IMG/VR virus record: IMGVR_UViG_3300017740_000042 | Coordinates: 1 to 30,604 of that record | Source: a virus | Length of the DNA: 30,604 nt | Direction: 5' to 3' (one strand) | Shown here: piece by piece, positions 6,601 to 13,042 of the stretch | How the letters are laid out: each line of letters begins with the position of its first letter | Position numbering within the stretch: position 1 is the stretch's first letter | Position numbers and translations under genes: made by a program | Notes under the pieces: model-generated | The model's input: only the letters and a program-made list of their open reading frames with translations | What the model was told of the DNA's origin: nothing | Database searches by the model: none

Positions 6601-9570
6601 AACTTGCTCAAGGTCTGCTCGATTGGCTCTCACCGCGCGACCACCTATAGAGTTGAGTTGTGCAAACACACTATTAAGCAACTTAATCTGAGTTACGATT
6701 GCTTCACGGTATTGAACCAAAGTTCCTCTTTCGATTGTCTCTCCAGCCATTTTGCGTAACGCTACGTTCTCATTGAAGATAGCATTATCAAATAACTTAT
6801 TAGCTCGGATGATTATGTTTTCAACAACAGTAGAACCTGTGTTTCCTTCAACAGCTTCTTTCCAATCCTTATCCCATCGCCCTATCTCTTGGTCGAGTTT
6901 GCTTGTGGGAACTGGGGTGTCTTTAGGAGCTGGGGTAGCCTCTGGGGTTTCTTTAGGTGTCGCTAGAGCGTCTTTAGCTTCTCTCTCAAGCTTACGTTTA
7001 GCCACCCTTATATTATCCGCCATCATCCGCTCTACTTGTTTTTCAGCAGTATCTTTAAAACCTAGAAGAAAACCACGGTCTTCCCCGTCTACTAATATCT
7101 TAAAATTACCATCTTCGGTCTCTACTATTTTATATTCAGGTATCTCTAAACCTTCTGGAACATCTTTAAGTGCTGTAGATGTATCATAAGAAGCTGGTGT
7201 AGATAACTTCTCTCCTTTGATATTGAATTCTAGGTCATCTCCTAAAACAATGTCAGAAGGGTCAATTTCTGAAACCTGCTTGCTAGATGAAATATCAAGT
7301 AAAGGTTCTCCGTCGTAACCCTCTCCTACACGCTTACCACTAATTTCAAAAATCTTTCGGTTATCAGAAATGAGTTCAGGGAGAGTTTCTATCGACTCGC
7401 CAAACTCTGTCTCATCAAATGCATTGGGCTGTAGGATATACTTGCCAGTTTTTTCGTCCTTGTAGGCAAGATATACCGAGTGTCCTTTTTCATCTTTACC
7501 CGTTATGTAATTTTTAGAAGCTCCTTCAGGTAATTCGCCAAATCGAACGTAAGTACCCTCTGCCTTGTAAGGGATTCCTCCTGCGTTAAATTCTATCTCT
7601 GGGGTTTCTTTAGGTGTCGCTGGGGCTTCTACATCTAGTGTATTTTTAATAGATATATTTTTGTCATCAAATACAACATAGTTAAATGACTCTTTATCTC
7701 CTTTTCGGCTTGTCGCATCAAGATATTTAATACCCTTGTAACCTTTTGACTCAAAGAACTTCGCTACGTTTTTCGCTGCTGTTGTTTTACCTGCTTTAGT
7801 TTTGCCCTGCTTACTTATTTCACTAGATAACAAACCATTATGTAAGTCGCCTAATGTAGTATTTTTATCTACGACAAACTTAAAACCTCTTTGTTTTATT
7901 ATCTTTTGAACTTCTTTTACTACTTTGTTAATATCTCCTTTTTGCTGTTCTAAAGGGACATCCCACAGTAACATTTCTGACTCCTTTAAATTTAAAGTAG
8001 CCTTATATAAATTGCCTTTAGATTTTTCTCCAAAAGTCATATCAACCCCGTCAAGAGCTTCTTGTCCTAACTCATCTAAGGCTTTGTTAATTCTTTTCCC
8101 TTGTTGGTAATCAAGAACGATGTTTTTAACAGCAATAAATTCGTTTAGTTCTTCGCCTGAAAGCGACGAAGTATCAACCTTAGAAATTTTACCATCTAAC
8201 GGTATATCTATTCCTTTATAAGTTACTGAAGTTATTGGCTCTCTAGTTTTTTTTGATAATACTTTTTGATACCACTTTGCTATTTTTTCATCTGCTGCAA
8301 AATAAAGTCCATGCCCAAACGCTTGCGCTCCTTCACCCGTTCCTATTTTATTTACATCAAATGATTTAATTTCGTGAGGAGTTCCATGAAATACTTCAAT
8401 GTTTTTATCTGAAGCGTCTTTAGGTGTCGCTGGGGCTTCTACCTCTGGCTCATCATCAAATGGCTTCGGTGGCTTCTCATCAATGTCTAAAGGTTTCTGA
8501 GCTGGCTGCTCTGTCTCAACCTTAGTATTGATTTCATCGGCTTGCTTAAACTGCTCTAGGTTATCTTGGAGTATTTCCCTTGCATCTTGGTGTTCTTTAA
8601 GTTTGTCTTTTAGTTTTTTTAAAGTAACTACATAACCTCTAGGATTGTTCCCTTTGCCTTTTGCTGTAAGTTTATCTATATCAGCAGTAACAAGCTCAAT
8701 GGCTTCGTCCATGCGGTCTACTGCGCGTTGACTTAAGGTGTTGGCTTGGGTTCTGCCCCATGCGCCTGTCTTAGAGAAGACACCAAACATTCCGTTGATA
8801 CCTGCACCTGCACCAGTAGAGATGATGTAGTCCCAAGCATTGCGTGACTCTTGGTCTTCAAATACTTGAATAGCTAACTCTTGGCGTAAGGCAGATTCAG
8901 CAAGACCTAGTGTAGCACCGCTGACCATCTTAGGTGCGCCCTTGATAACAACCTCTCGTGCTTTCCAAGCTCCGAGGTCTACCAAGCCATCACTGATTTT
9001 CCAGTTAGTGCTTTTGATTAGTCGTTCGCCAATCTTAAAACCTTCCATACCCTTCTCAATAGGTTGGGCAATAGAGCCAAACACGGCAGTAGAGATTAAC
9101 TCACCTGCATATATCTTGTCTTGAACACCATATGCTTTACGGATGCTTTGACCAAATAAGTTACCAGTTGCCCATATAGCAGCTTCAGTCCCCGCGAAAC
9201 CAACAACTTGCACCACTGCTCCAGGAATTGTGGTAGCTTTAGGCGCTGTAGCAACGTTAGCAAGTTGAACACCACGGATTGAATTATAAATATACTTAGC
9301 GTTACGAACTGAGTTAGCGTATCTTCCAGCGCTATTAAGTTTGTAGCTAAGTGCTAGACTTGTGGTCATCTCACCAGTAAATCCTAAACCATAACCAGCC
9401 ACATAGTTTGCTTCTTGCTCTTTCTTCTGGTTGTAGTCGTTGACGTAATTCATCACCTCAATAGGCAACCCATCTCTTGCGATGTTTACGCTAGGCTCAA
9501 TCGGAGGACTTACTGTATCAAGACTTTCATTGTCGTCTTGGAACAAACTATTTGCGTCAAATGTACTCAT
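3679..9570 (-). CDS. Giant internal virion protein (gp16-like) with ADP-ribosyltransferase-like domain
   Basis: A 1963-aa protein at the T7 gp16 position (T7 gp16 is 1318 aa), directly after the gp15 homologue with a TAATG overlap. It should be in the internal core and ejected through the host envelope. Residues about 1-375 are helical with Gly/Ala-rich hydrophobic stretches; I see no lytic transglycosylase motif, unlike T7 gp16. Residues 391-643 resemble ART-PolyVal domains (FHGTPHEIKSFD, GHGLYFA, SFNYVVFDD). Pro/Thr linkers (VEAPATPK at 377 and 647, ATPKETPE at 870) separate this from an unrecognised module (656-868). Charged, Lys/Glu-rich helices, probably coiled coil, run to about 1170. 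The C-terminal part carries hydrophobic segments near 1606-1636 and 1657-1675. The gp16 role is inferred from order, size and composition; the ART call rests on motifs. Confidence 0.85.
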   Translation of the reverse strand: MSTFDANSLFQDDNESLDTVSPPIEPSVNIARDGLPIEVMNYVNDYNQKKEQEANYVAGYGLGFTGEMTTSLALSYKLNSAGRYANSVRNAKYIYNSIRGVQLANVATAPKATTIPGAVVQVVGFAGTEAAIWATGNLFGQSIRKAYGVQDKIYAGELISTAVFGSIAQPIEKGMEGFKIGERLIKSTNWKISDGLVDLGAWKAREVVIKGAPKMVSGATLGLAESALRQELAIQVFEDQESRNAWDYIISTGAGAGINGMFGVFSKTGAWGRTQANTLSQRAVDRMDEAIELVTADIDKLTAKGKGNNPRGYVVTLKKLKDKLKEHQDAREILQDNLEQFKQADEINTKVETEQPAQKPLDIDEKPPKPFDDEPEVEAPATPKDASDKNIEVFHGTPHEIKSFDVNKIGTGEGAQAFGHGLYFAADEKIAKWYQKVLSKKTREPITSVTYKGIDIPLDGKISKVDTSSLSGEELNEFIAVKNIVLDYQQGKRINKALDELGQEALDGVDMTFGEKSKGNLYKATLNLKESEMLLWDVPLEQQKGDINKVVKEVQKIIKQRGFKFVVDKNTTLGDLHNGLLSSEISKQGKTKAGKTTAAKNVAKFFESKGYKGIKYLDATSRKGDKESFNYVVFDDKNISIKNTLDVEAPATPKETPEIEFNAGGIPYKAEGTYVRFGELPEGASKNYITGKDEKGHSVYLAYKDEKTGKYILQPNAFDETEFGESIETLPELISDNRKIFEISGKRVGEGYDGEPLLDISSSKQVSEIDPSDIVLGDDLEFNIKGEKLSTPASYDTSTALKDVPEGLEIPEYKIVETEDGNFKILVDGEDRGFLLGFKDTAEKQVERMMADNIRVAKRKLEREAKDALATPKETPEATPAPKDTPVPTSKLDQEIGRWDKDWKEAVEGNTGSTVVENIIIRANKLFDNAIFNENVALRKMAGETIERGTLVQYREAIVTQIKLLNSVFAQLNSIGGRAVRANRADLEQVANRSVDSQNTAQLKEALNALKTRLDEILGDAGDDFIPSLKKIIDEDDAIPAGKVDGDDATPASKGGKSTPSSPDKTQAILEKRIAKLQKELDDLVKGTPKEKGKGKGSRTEDARIAALKNSIKNVKRYIAENEKIIKLQKEADRLIAVSKRDVPDEMQGELKGSKRKPKPDEPSPEIKKLKGQIAAAKKYFRERLRNLVKDEQKALLTRDRLELYKAIRNYTDSEIAQNATNNWIKGIRGARLIRKTSLVASITSVEAGLATGAIEVLKQYPRALATRILKRGKVGDKFAMHELEGASYAFQYLFNKEKRKQLGKHMGRAFREGEDPMFDKSSRYMDDTPIDQQLMPRGTRKVMDKAIRDAEDAALGIEGINKFLKDNLRLGRFMDILSMGARGILAADSGFKKVLFEQKALVEFRQQGTLKFPNDPAKAKAYSDELFKNAFTESDGLHILGKIEELEYDYMKITENLMMASKSNNIEDVADNLIRQRLIEPIRKMMPDSDASIRGSFTSALLETVAFTFYKTAVYTATKSFTLANPLRVTGLKLNPYNKLISDLNRNVATERIAYKRFREQLKESPNEANTKRIKKEMADSNTRINEFNTRIDRAEKRKFKYNQEVLVDVMLQIGVGGMAFGAGYAGYATGSNAFLTDAQKERNPNLARFQFMGQDYKAAAPIVFLVAIMSDLGRYAAELENKGQDGQPKNLSKDTTPLTVTIQSVVAAANEMPTNQVVRDMKTFVSERSADVVAKWISSYVPNPQQVKKITRKISNGESIADLRGASFGERLVYGAFGAGNKKIRLNMMGEPETSSHTAWHTVNRYAGARKRPYEPWEEIVAADKEAAIPIEPSSSLEGTNMKNFVDEEGIDLYYHFKLRVAEYGLQDIMNDFVERIDTGQLQIVGDETVNLGFQDFNKELRYHYKIIKDELLSDQSFLENFIDENDKPILDYINETEEFTTIDPPEVMELKSFKDLLPKF
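6940..8442 (-). repeat. In-frame linker repeats delimiting two modules of the gp16-like gene
   Basis: Copy A (8417-8442) and copy B (7607-7632) are an identical 26-bp string beginning tctttaggtgtcgctggggc on the plus strand. They encode VEAPATPK and are 810 bp (270 codons) apart, flanking the ART-like domain. Copy C (6940-6964) shares 25 bp with the region of B (7597-7621) and is in frame, 657 bp (219 codons) further on. A partial fourth copy (ctttaggagctggggt) lies near 6920. Recombination between A and B would remove the ART-like segment without breaking the frame. Confidence 0.9.
7642..8400 (-). other. ADP-ribosyltransferase-like (ART-PolyVal type) domain of the gp16-like protein
   Basis: Residues 391-643 of the gp16-like protein. 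The first motif, VFHGTPHEIKSFD, supplies the NAD-binding His (H395) of H-Y-E type transferases. The second, GTGEGAQAFGHGLYFA, gives the Tyr (Y423). The domain ends with YKGIKYLDA and ESFNYVVFDDKNISI, the usual end of this family; E627 is a possible third residue but its alignment is uncertain. Domains with this signature occur in large phage and plasmid polyvalent proteins delivered with DNA. Activity and target cannot be told from sequence. Confidence 0.72.
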
Positions 9571-11921
9571 TATTTTAGAAAGTCAGCTTGGACTGTAGCA
9601 AAGTATTGGAGGGTTTCGTCATTAGAAATACCAAAAGATGTTATAACCTTGAGTGTTTCTTTTTCTTCATCAGTTAAACTATCAGGGTCGTTAGTTGCTT
9701 TTGATAATACGGGAGACCACTGGGTGTTTATTGTATTAACAAACTCGTCCCTGTCCCTAAAGAGTCTTACCTCATTGATTCCTAACTTAGACCTCTTAAG
9801 GTCGTCAGCCGACTTAGGGTCAAACCCGTGGCGGTATCCATAAATAAGCATAGTAGCCGTTAGCTCGGCAGTCTCTTTGTTTTTACGATGACTCTCGTAG
9901 GCATCCGTAAGGGTCTGCGGTGTAGGTATATACTTACCCTTACCAAGCTTCTTTACGTTAGAATATTTGATATGCTCATATTCAGTATCGTCAACAGTTT
10001 CTTCTATCTTAGCTTCAATAGAACCTTTTACAGTATCTTCCGAACCATCAAAAGGCACAAATGGTATATCCTCGTCGGTAACTAAATCTGCTACCGAACC
10101 AGTAAGAGGAGTTTCATCATATAGACCAATTAATAGATTACGTCCTTTGAACAACTCATTTTCAATCTCTACATACTCATCCATCTGTGAGTTTATAAAA
10201 TCACCAATGGCTTTATTACGCACCACAGGGTCAGCGTTTATAATTGAGATGTCTTTTCCATCTTGTTTCACAATACCATTACGAGCAAATTCTCGTATGT
10301 CTGCAACAAGTAAACCATAAATTGAACTACTACGCGCAGATGACTCACCCGTTAAGTTTAGGTCTTTAAATCCTTGTTGTGTTCTGTTTAGTTGTGTTGT
10401 TGCACCAAAAGATAGTTTTAATTTATTAGTAACATCTGATTCTGAAAGGCTTTTAACAGCAGGAACTTCTGAAATATAATCAATTGCGTGAACCTCATCA
10501 TATATCGTTTGTAATTCTGCTGGGACTTTTGCTTTCCCAAAGCCATAATTAGCAACCATCTGTGAGGGCAGCGCGTTAGGATTTGCTGTGAAGAAGTCGT
10601 ATGCTTGCCCTGTAAGATTTTTTACTTGGGTATCGTTAAGACCACTGATGGATTCAGGGGATACACTATTAAGTTGTATTTGTGTCTCAAGTAAGTTCTG
10701 CGCGGATAAGTTAAAGACTTCTTTAGAAAGGTCTGAAGCAGCTTTACCATCAATGGTTCCTTGCCCTAACTCTAATAAGAAATCGTTATATAGACGAATA
10801 CGAGCTTGGGTGTCTTCTGTGCCTTTTAGTGTTTCAAAGAACTGGCTTACACTATCACCTTCAATGTCTACATTAGGTCGTATTAGGGAAAACACATCCT
10901 TCATTTGATTTAATGATGCGTCTTTTATTTCTTTACCAAGTAGGGAATAGCTTACGCTTTCACTTGCTCGCCTGACCTCAGTAGCAATGCTTGATGTCTT
11001 ACGTTCGGTGTCAGCCTCTTGTCCTCTTTCAATAGCATCAAGAAGGTTAGACAGTCCTTGTCGGTCTTTTCCAGCAAGCTTTGCGCCCTTGTAGAACTCA
11101 TAATCAAGCGCTGCTTGGACAGCTTTCTTGGCTTCAGCATACTGTCCGTTGTTTTTAAGTTCAGTTCCAATAGCAGTTGTGTGTACGACAAAGTTTGCTT
11201 TAGCTAATTTATTATCAACACCATCAAGACTTTTAATTTCCCCAAGATATGCTTTGTAGGCTACTGTGGGGTCAGCTCCATCTTTTACTTGGTCTGCTAA
11301 GTGCGCTCCTTTAATGTCCAAGGTATAGTTAATCTTATTGGTCTCATACATCTCTGTAGTCTGTCCAATAACCTCAGTCATTATTTTGTCACCGAAGGCA
11401 TTGAGAGCCATTACACGGTTAGGGTTATTACCAAACTTTTCTTGTAGTTCACCTATAAGTGCGTTCTTCTCTTCTGTGATAGCTGTGTCAAATTCTGCGT
11501 CACTGCCATACGCTGCTGGGTTAGCTGCTAAGTTTGTAAAGCGTTGAGTGATATCACCTTTAGTGCGAACAAAGTGGTCTTTAACAAGCTCTTCTTGGAA
11601 CGTCTTGTCATACCCTAGCCACCTAGAAATCTTCTTGTCGTCCTCCATTGCTTCTTTCTTCTCAGCCTCAGTCATCTGAGAGAAGTCCTCTTTGGCTTGT
11701 GCTTGTCCTATATTCTTAGCAGCCCCAAGTATCTGTGGAACTTGATTCAAAGCCTTAGCGAAGTTCAACGCTTGGTTTGTTTGGGGCATCGCTTGAACAA
11801 CCGTTCCGCTACCTCTGGTCTGTTGAACAGTGGGCGCTAAGGTAATCTCAGAGGGGTCGTAGCTTACTTGGACGCGCTCGTCTGAAATGCCTAGTAGTGA
11901 TTTTAGAGTTTGTTTAGCCAT
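9570..11921 (-). CDS. Internal virion protein (T7 gp15-like)
   Basis: A 783-aa protein (T7 gp15 is 747 aa) between the gp14-like and gp16-like genes, coupled to both by TAATG overlaps. It is largely helical and charged with no signal peptide or clear membrane segment. The N-terminus (LKSLLGISDERVQVSYDP, then QALNFAKALNQVPQ) resembles gp15 homologues of marine podoviruses. In T7, gp15 forms part of the internal core and helps build the periplasmic DNA conduit and ejection motor. The assignment rests on order, size and composition rather than on a catalytic motif, but the synteny is complete. Confidence 0.85.
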   Translation of the reverse strand: MAKQTLKSLLGISDERVQVSYDPSEITLAPTVQQTRGSGTVVQAMPQTNQALNFAKALNQVPQILGAAKNIGQAQAKEDFSQMTEAEKKEAMEDDKKISRWLGYDKTFQEELVKDHFVRTKGDITQRFTNLAANPAAYGSDAEFDTAITEEKNALIGELQEKFGNNPNRVMALNAFGDKIMTEVIGQTTEMYETNKINYTLDIKGAHLADQVKDGADPTVAYKAYLGEIKSLDGVDNKLAKANFVVHTTAIGTELKNNGQYAEAKKAVQAALDYEFYKGAKLAGKDRQGLSNLLDAIERGQEADTERKTSSIATEVRRASESVSYSLLGKEIKDASLNQMKDVFSLIRPNVDIEGDSVSQFFETLKGTEDTQARIRLYNDFLLELGQGTIDGKAASDLSKEVFNLSAQNLLETQIQLNSVSPESISGLNDTQVKNLTGQAYDFFTANPNALPSQMVANYGFGKAKVPAELQTIYDEVHAIDYISEVPAVKSLSESDVTNKLKLSFGATTQLNRTQQGFKDLNLTGESSARSSSIYGLLVADIREFARNGIVKQDGKDISIINADPVVRNKAIGDFINSQMDEYVEIENELFKGRNLLIGLYDETPLTGSVADLVTDEDIPFVPFDGSEDTVKGSIEAKIEETVDDTEYEHIKYSNVKKLGKGKYIPTPQTLTDAYESHRKNKETAELTATMLIYGYRHGFDPKSADDLKRSKLGINEVRLFRDRDEFVNTINTQWSPVLSKATNDPDSLTDEEKETLKVITSFGISNDETLQYFATVQADFLK

Positions 11922-12562
11922 TAACTATATGCTTTAAAGGGTGATTTATATACAGGGAGGTCTAACATTCCCATATTAGAAGATTTTTGACTTAACTTAG
12001 CGACACTTTTCATTGATGTTCCTGATGTGCTACCAGATGATTGTCCGAACCCAGAACCTTGAAGTGCGCCATAAGTTGCTAGTCCAGTTTGTGCGCCACT
12101 TACTAACGCACCTGCATAGTCTACTTCTGCGATTGGGCGATTGATGCGTAACATATTATTAGTAAATCCTAGTCCTGCACTTCTAAGTGAAATGTCGCGT
12201 CTTACGTCTAGCATCTGTGCTTGGGTATTTACCGAGTTATTATACATCGCTTCCTTACGAGTTAAGTCATTCATAAGTGCATCTACGCTAAGTCCTGCAA
12301 CACCTGCTTCACCAGCAGATACTCTAGCGGTGGCTCTGGCTTCTCTAGCTTTTGTCTTATTAGCTTGTAACTTCTGAGCCATCGCAACTTGCTCTTGACC
12401 TTGCTGTGTGCGCAATGAGGATACTTCATTGAGGTAACGCTGCCTCTCAACTATAGAAGCATTTTTTTGTACTTTTTCTTGAGTTTTGGCTTGTATCTGC
12501 TGTCCTCTGATTGACACGGCAGCAGAAGCGATTAACATTCCTATTGATACTGGGTCACACAT
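11921..12562 (-). CDS. Internal virion protein (T7 gp14-like)
   Basis: A 213-aa protein (T7 gp14 is 196 aa) that starts MCDPVSIGMLIASAAVSI, a hydrophobic N-terminus typical of this family, followed by a long Gln/Ala/Arg-rich helical region (QGQEQVAMAQKLQANKTKAR). It probably lies at the portal end of the core and forms the outer-membrane part of the ejection channel. The Ser/Gly-rich C-terminus (GSGFGQSSGSTSGTS) is likely disordered. Its stop overlaps the next ATG as TAATG. Family evidence is the N-terminal pattern, the size and the position. Confidence 0.87.
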   Translation of the reverse strand: MCDPVSIGMLIASAAVSIRGQQIQAKTQEKVQKNASIVERQRYLNEVSSLRTQQGQEQVAMAQKLQANKTKAREARATARVSAGEAGVAGLSVDALMNDLTRKEAMYNNSVNTQAQMLDVRRDISLRSAGLGFTNNMLRINRPIAEVDYAGALVSGAQTGLATYGALQGSGFGQSSGSTSGTSMKSVAKLSQKSSNMGMLDLPVYKSPFKAYS

Positions 12563-12565
12563 ATA

Positions 12566-13042
12566 TTATTGCTTTCTGTAAGTTATGATAAATTCGTAAA
12601 AGGGTTGATTATTAAATGATAGTGTTCGCGTAAACTTTGCACCACAAAACTTAAGCCACTTAATGGCAGTCTTATTTTCGGTATGAACAAAGTTAAAGGT
12701 TGCACCGTAGGGTTTAGTTAAAGACTGGGTTACTTTGCGGGATGCTTTAAGGAAGTCGTAGGATGCGTCATGAACGGCATCAGTGCCTAGCATCCAAATA
12801 TACGCCATATCAATGACTTGTCCAACACCAAGCATGGCAATAGGGACATCACCGCCATCAACAATCGTGAGGGTGACATCATCAGTTTCAAAAGCTCTAT
12901 GCAGGGATTCCTCTGGAGTGCTGCCCATACAAGCAACTTCAAGTCTATCCTCCTTGCGTATAAAGGGAACGATGTAGTCAATATGGCTTTTCTTTGCCTT
13001 TATTAACTTATGTGTCCCTTGCTGAAATACTGGGTTAGCCAT
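12566..13042 (-). CDS. Virion assembly protein, T7 gp13-like (GNAT-like fold)
   Basis: From the ATG at 13042 (MANPVFQQGTHKLIKAKK) the product is 158 aa. An upstream Met at 13120 lies deep inside the tail tubular B gene and is unlikely. The gene overlaps tail tubular B by 8 nt and precedes the gp14-like gene, the position of T7 gp13 (138 aa). Motifs such as DVPIAMLGVG, YIWMLGTDAV and the late NKTAIKWLKFCGAKF follow an acetyltransferase-like pattern also seen in the gp13/DUF2833 family. T7 gp13 is needed for internal-core assembly. I see no convincing acetyl-CoA loop, so catalysis is doubtful. Confidence 0.72.
   Translation of the reverse strand: MANPVFQQGTHKLIKAKKSHIDYIVPFIRKEDRLEVACMGSTPEESLHRAFETDDVTLTIVDGGDVPIAMLGVGQVIDMAYIWMLGTDAVHDASYDFLKASRKVTQSLTKPYGATFNFVHTENKTAIKWLKFCGAKFTRTLSFNNQPFYEFIITYRKQ

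Noticed and set aside
5954-6691. Plus-strand open frames of 98-128 codons opposite the gp16-like gene
   Set aside because: They are antisense to a strong Lys/Glu/Ala-rich coding region, giving Ser/Leu/Phe-rich peptides without start signals; typical shadow frames.
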